A stretch of 13,973 nt of DNA, from assembly GCA_004524595.1 (NCBI GenBank), contig SDOA01000107.1:1-13973 (forward strand). Direction: 5' to 3'. This stretch comes from Candidatus Thorarchaeota archaeon (lineage in GTDB: Archaea > Asgardarchaeota > Thorarchaeia > Thorarchaeales > Thorarchaeaceae). The notes under the pieces are model-generated. The model searched no databases and was not told where the DNA came from. It saw nothing but the letters and a program-made list of their open reading frames with translations. A program made the position numbers and the translations under genes. The number at the start of each line of letters is the position of its first letter. The first letter of the stretch is position 1. Below are positions 13,890-13,973 of the stretch, in pieces.

Positions 13890-13973
13890 ATGGAAATCAT
13901 GAACAACGAACAGAATGTGTATATTCCCCCCGTAGTTTTTGAAACATACTCAGACTTTCGAGGTGTTGTAGAA
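13890..13973 (+). CDS. N-terminus of an unrecognised protein, cut by window end
   Basis: ATG 13890 opens a frame that runs off the window after 28 codons, beginning MEIMNNEQNVYIPPVVFETY. ATG 13899 is an alternative start. No Shine-Dalgarno lies close upstream. The case for a real gene is the strong promoter and absence of stops; the visible residues do not identify a family. Confidence 0.5.
   Translation, partial: MEIMNNEQNVYIPPVVFETYSDFRGVVE

Overview
This window is very probably archaeal chromosome. The indications are a tRNA-Gly gene split by an intron that folds into a bulge-helix-bulge, a eukaryote-type DNA topoisomerase IB, TATA-like elements upstream of several genes, T-tracts after genes, and GAGG/GGTG Shine-Dalgarno sites. 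Base composition is moderate to AT-rich. Archaeal type IB topoisomerase is best known from Thaumarchaeota. An Asgard or TACK lineage is my inference; I could not run a taxonomic search.

Layout, left to right. Bases 1-693 hold the end of an unrecognised membrane protein. A 211-bp gap follows, with two copies of a 21-bp direct repeat, and leads to tRNA-Gly(UCC) at 905-979. A minus-strand membrane/TPR gene (916-1503) has no stop codon until it has read about 20 codons into the antisense strand of that tRNA. Divergent from it is topoisomerase IB (1575-3587), which keeps all five catalytic residues but has a linker far longer than the human one. A minus-strand run from 6420 down to 3588 looks like one operon: TspO/MBR-like membrane protein, iron-sulfur flavoprotein, DUF362 protein, arsenate-reductase-type thiol phosphatase.

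From 6546 come an amidohydrolase (+), a DUF1028 protein with a TPR-like tail (-), a four-helix membrane protein (-), a possible 56-aa ORF whose stop overlaps the next start, and a GNAT-like acetyltransferase (+). Intron-containing tRNA-Gly(GCC) is on the minus strand at 10049-10156, followed by an unrecognised helical protein (10298-11368). The right end is on the plus strand: an orotate-phosphoribosyltransferase-like gene, two tandem ferritin-like paralogues that have lost most expected metal ligands, and an eight-cysteine DUF2769 protein. A T-tract then precedes a promoter with three inverted repeats, a G-rich leader that could fold, and the first 28 codons of another gene.

Most of this is ordinary chromosomal content. 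The points most worth a second look are the long topoisomerase linker, the gene ending inside a tRNA, the twin degenerate ferritin-like proteins beside a Cys-rich partner, and the structured promoter and leader at the right edge. No CRISPR array, transposase, integrase or phage gene was seen.
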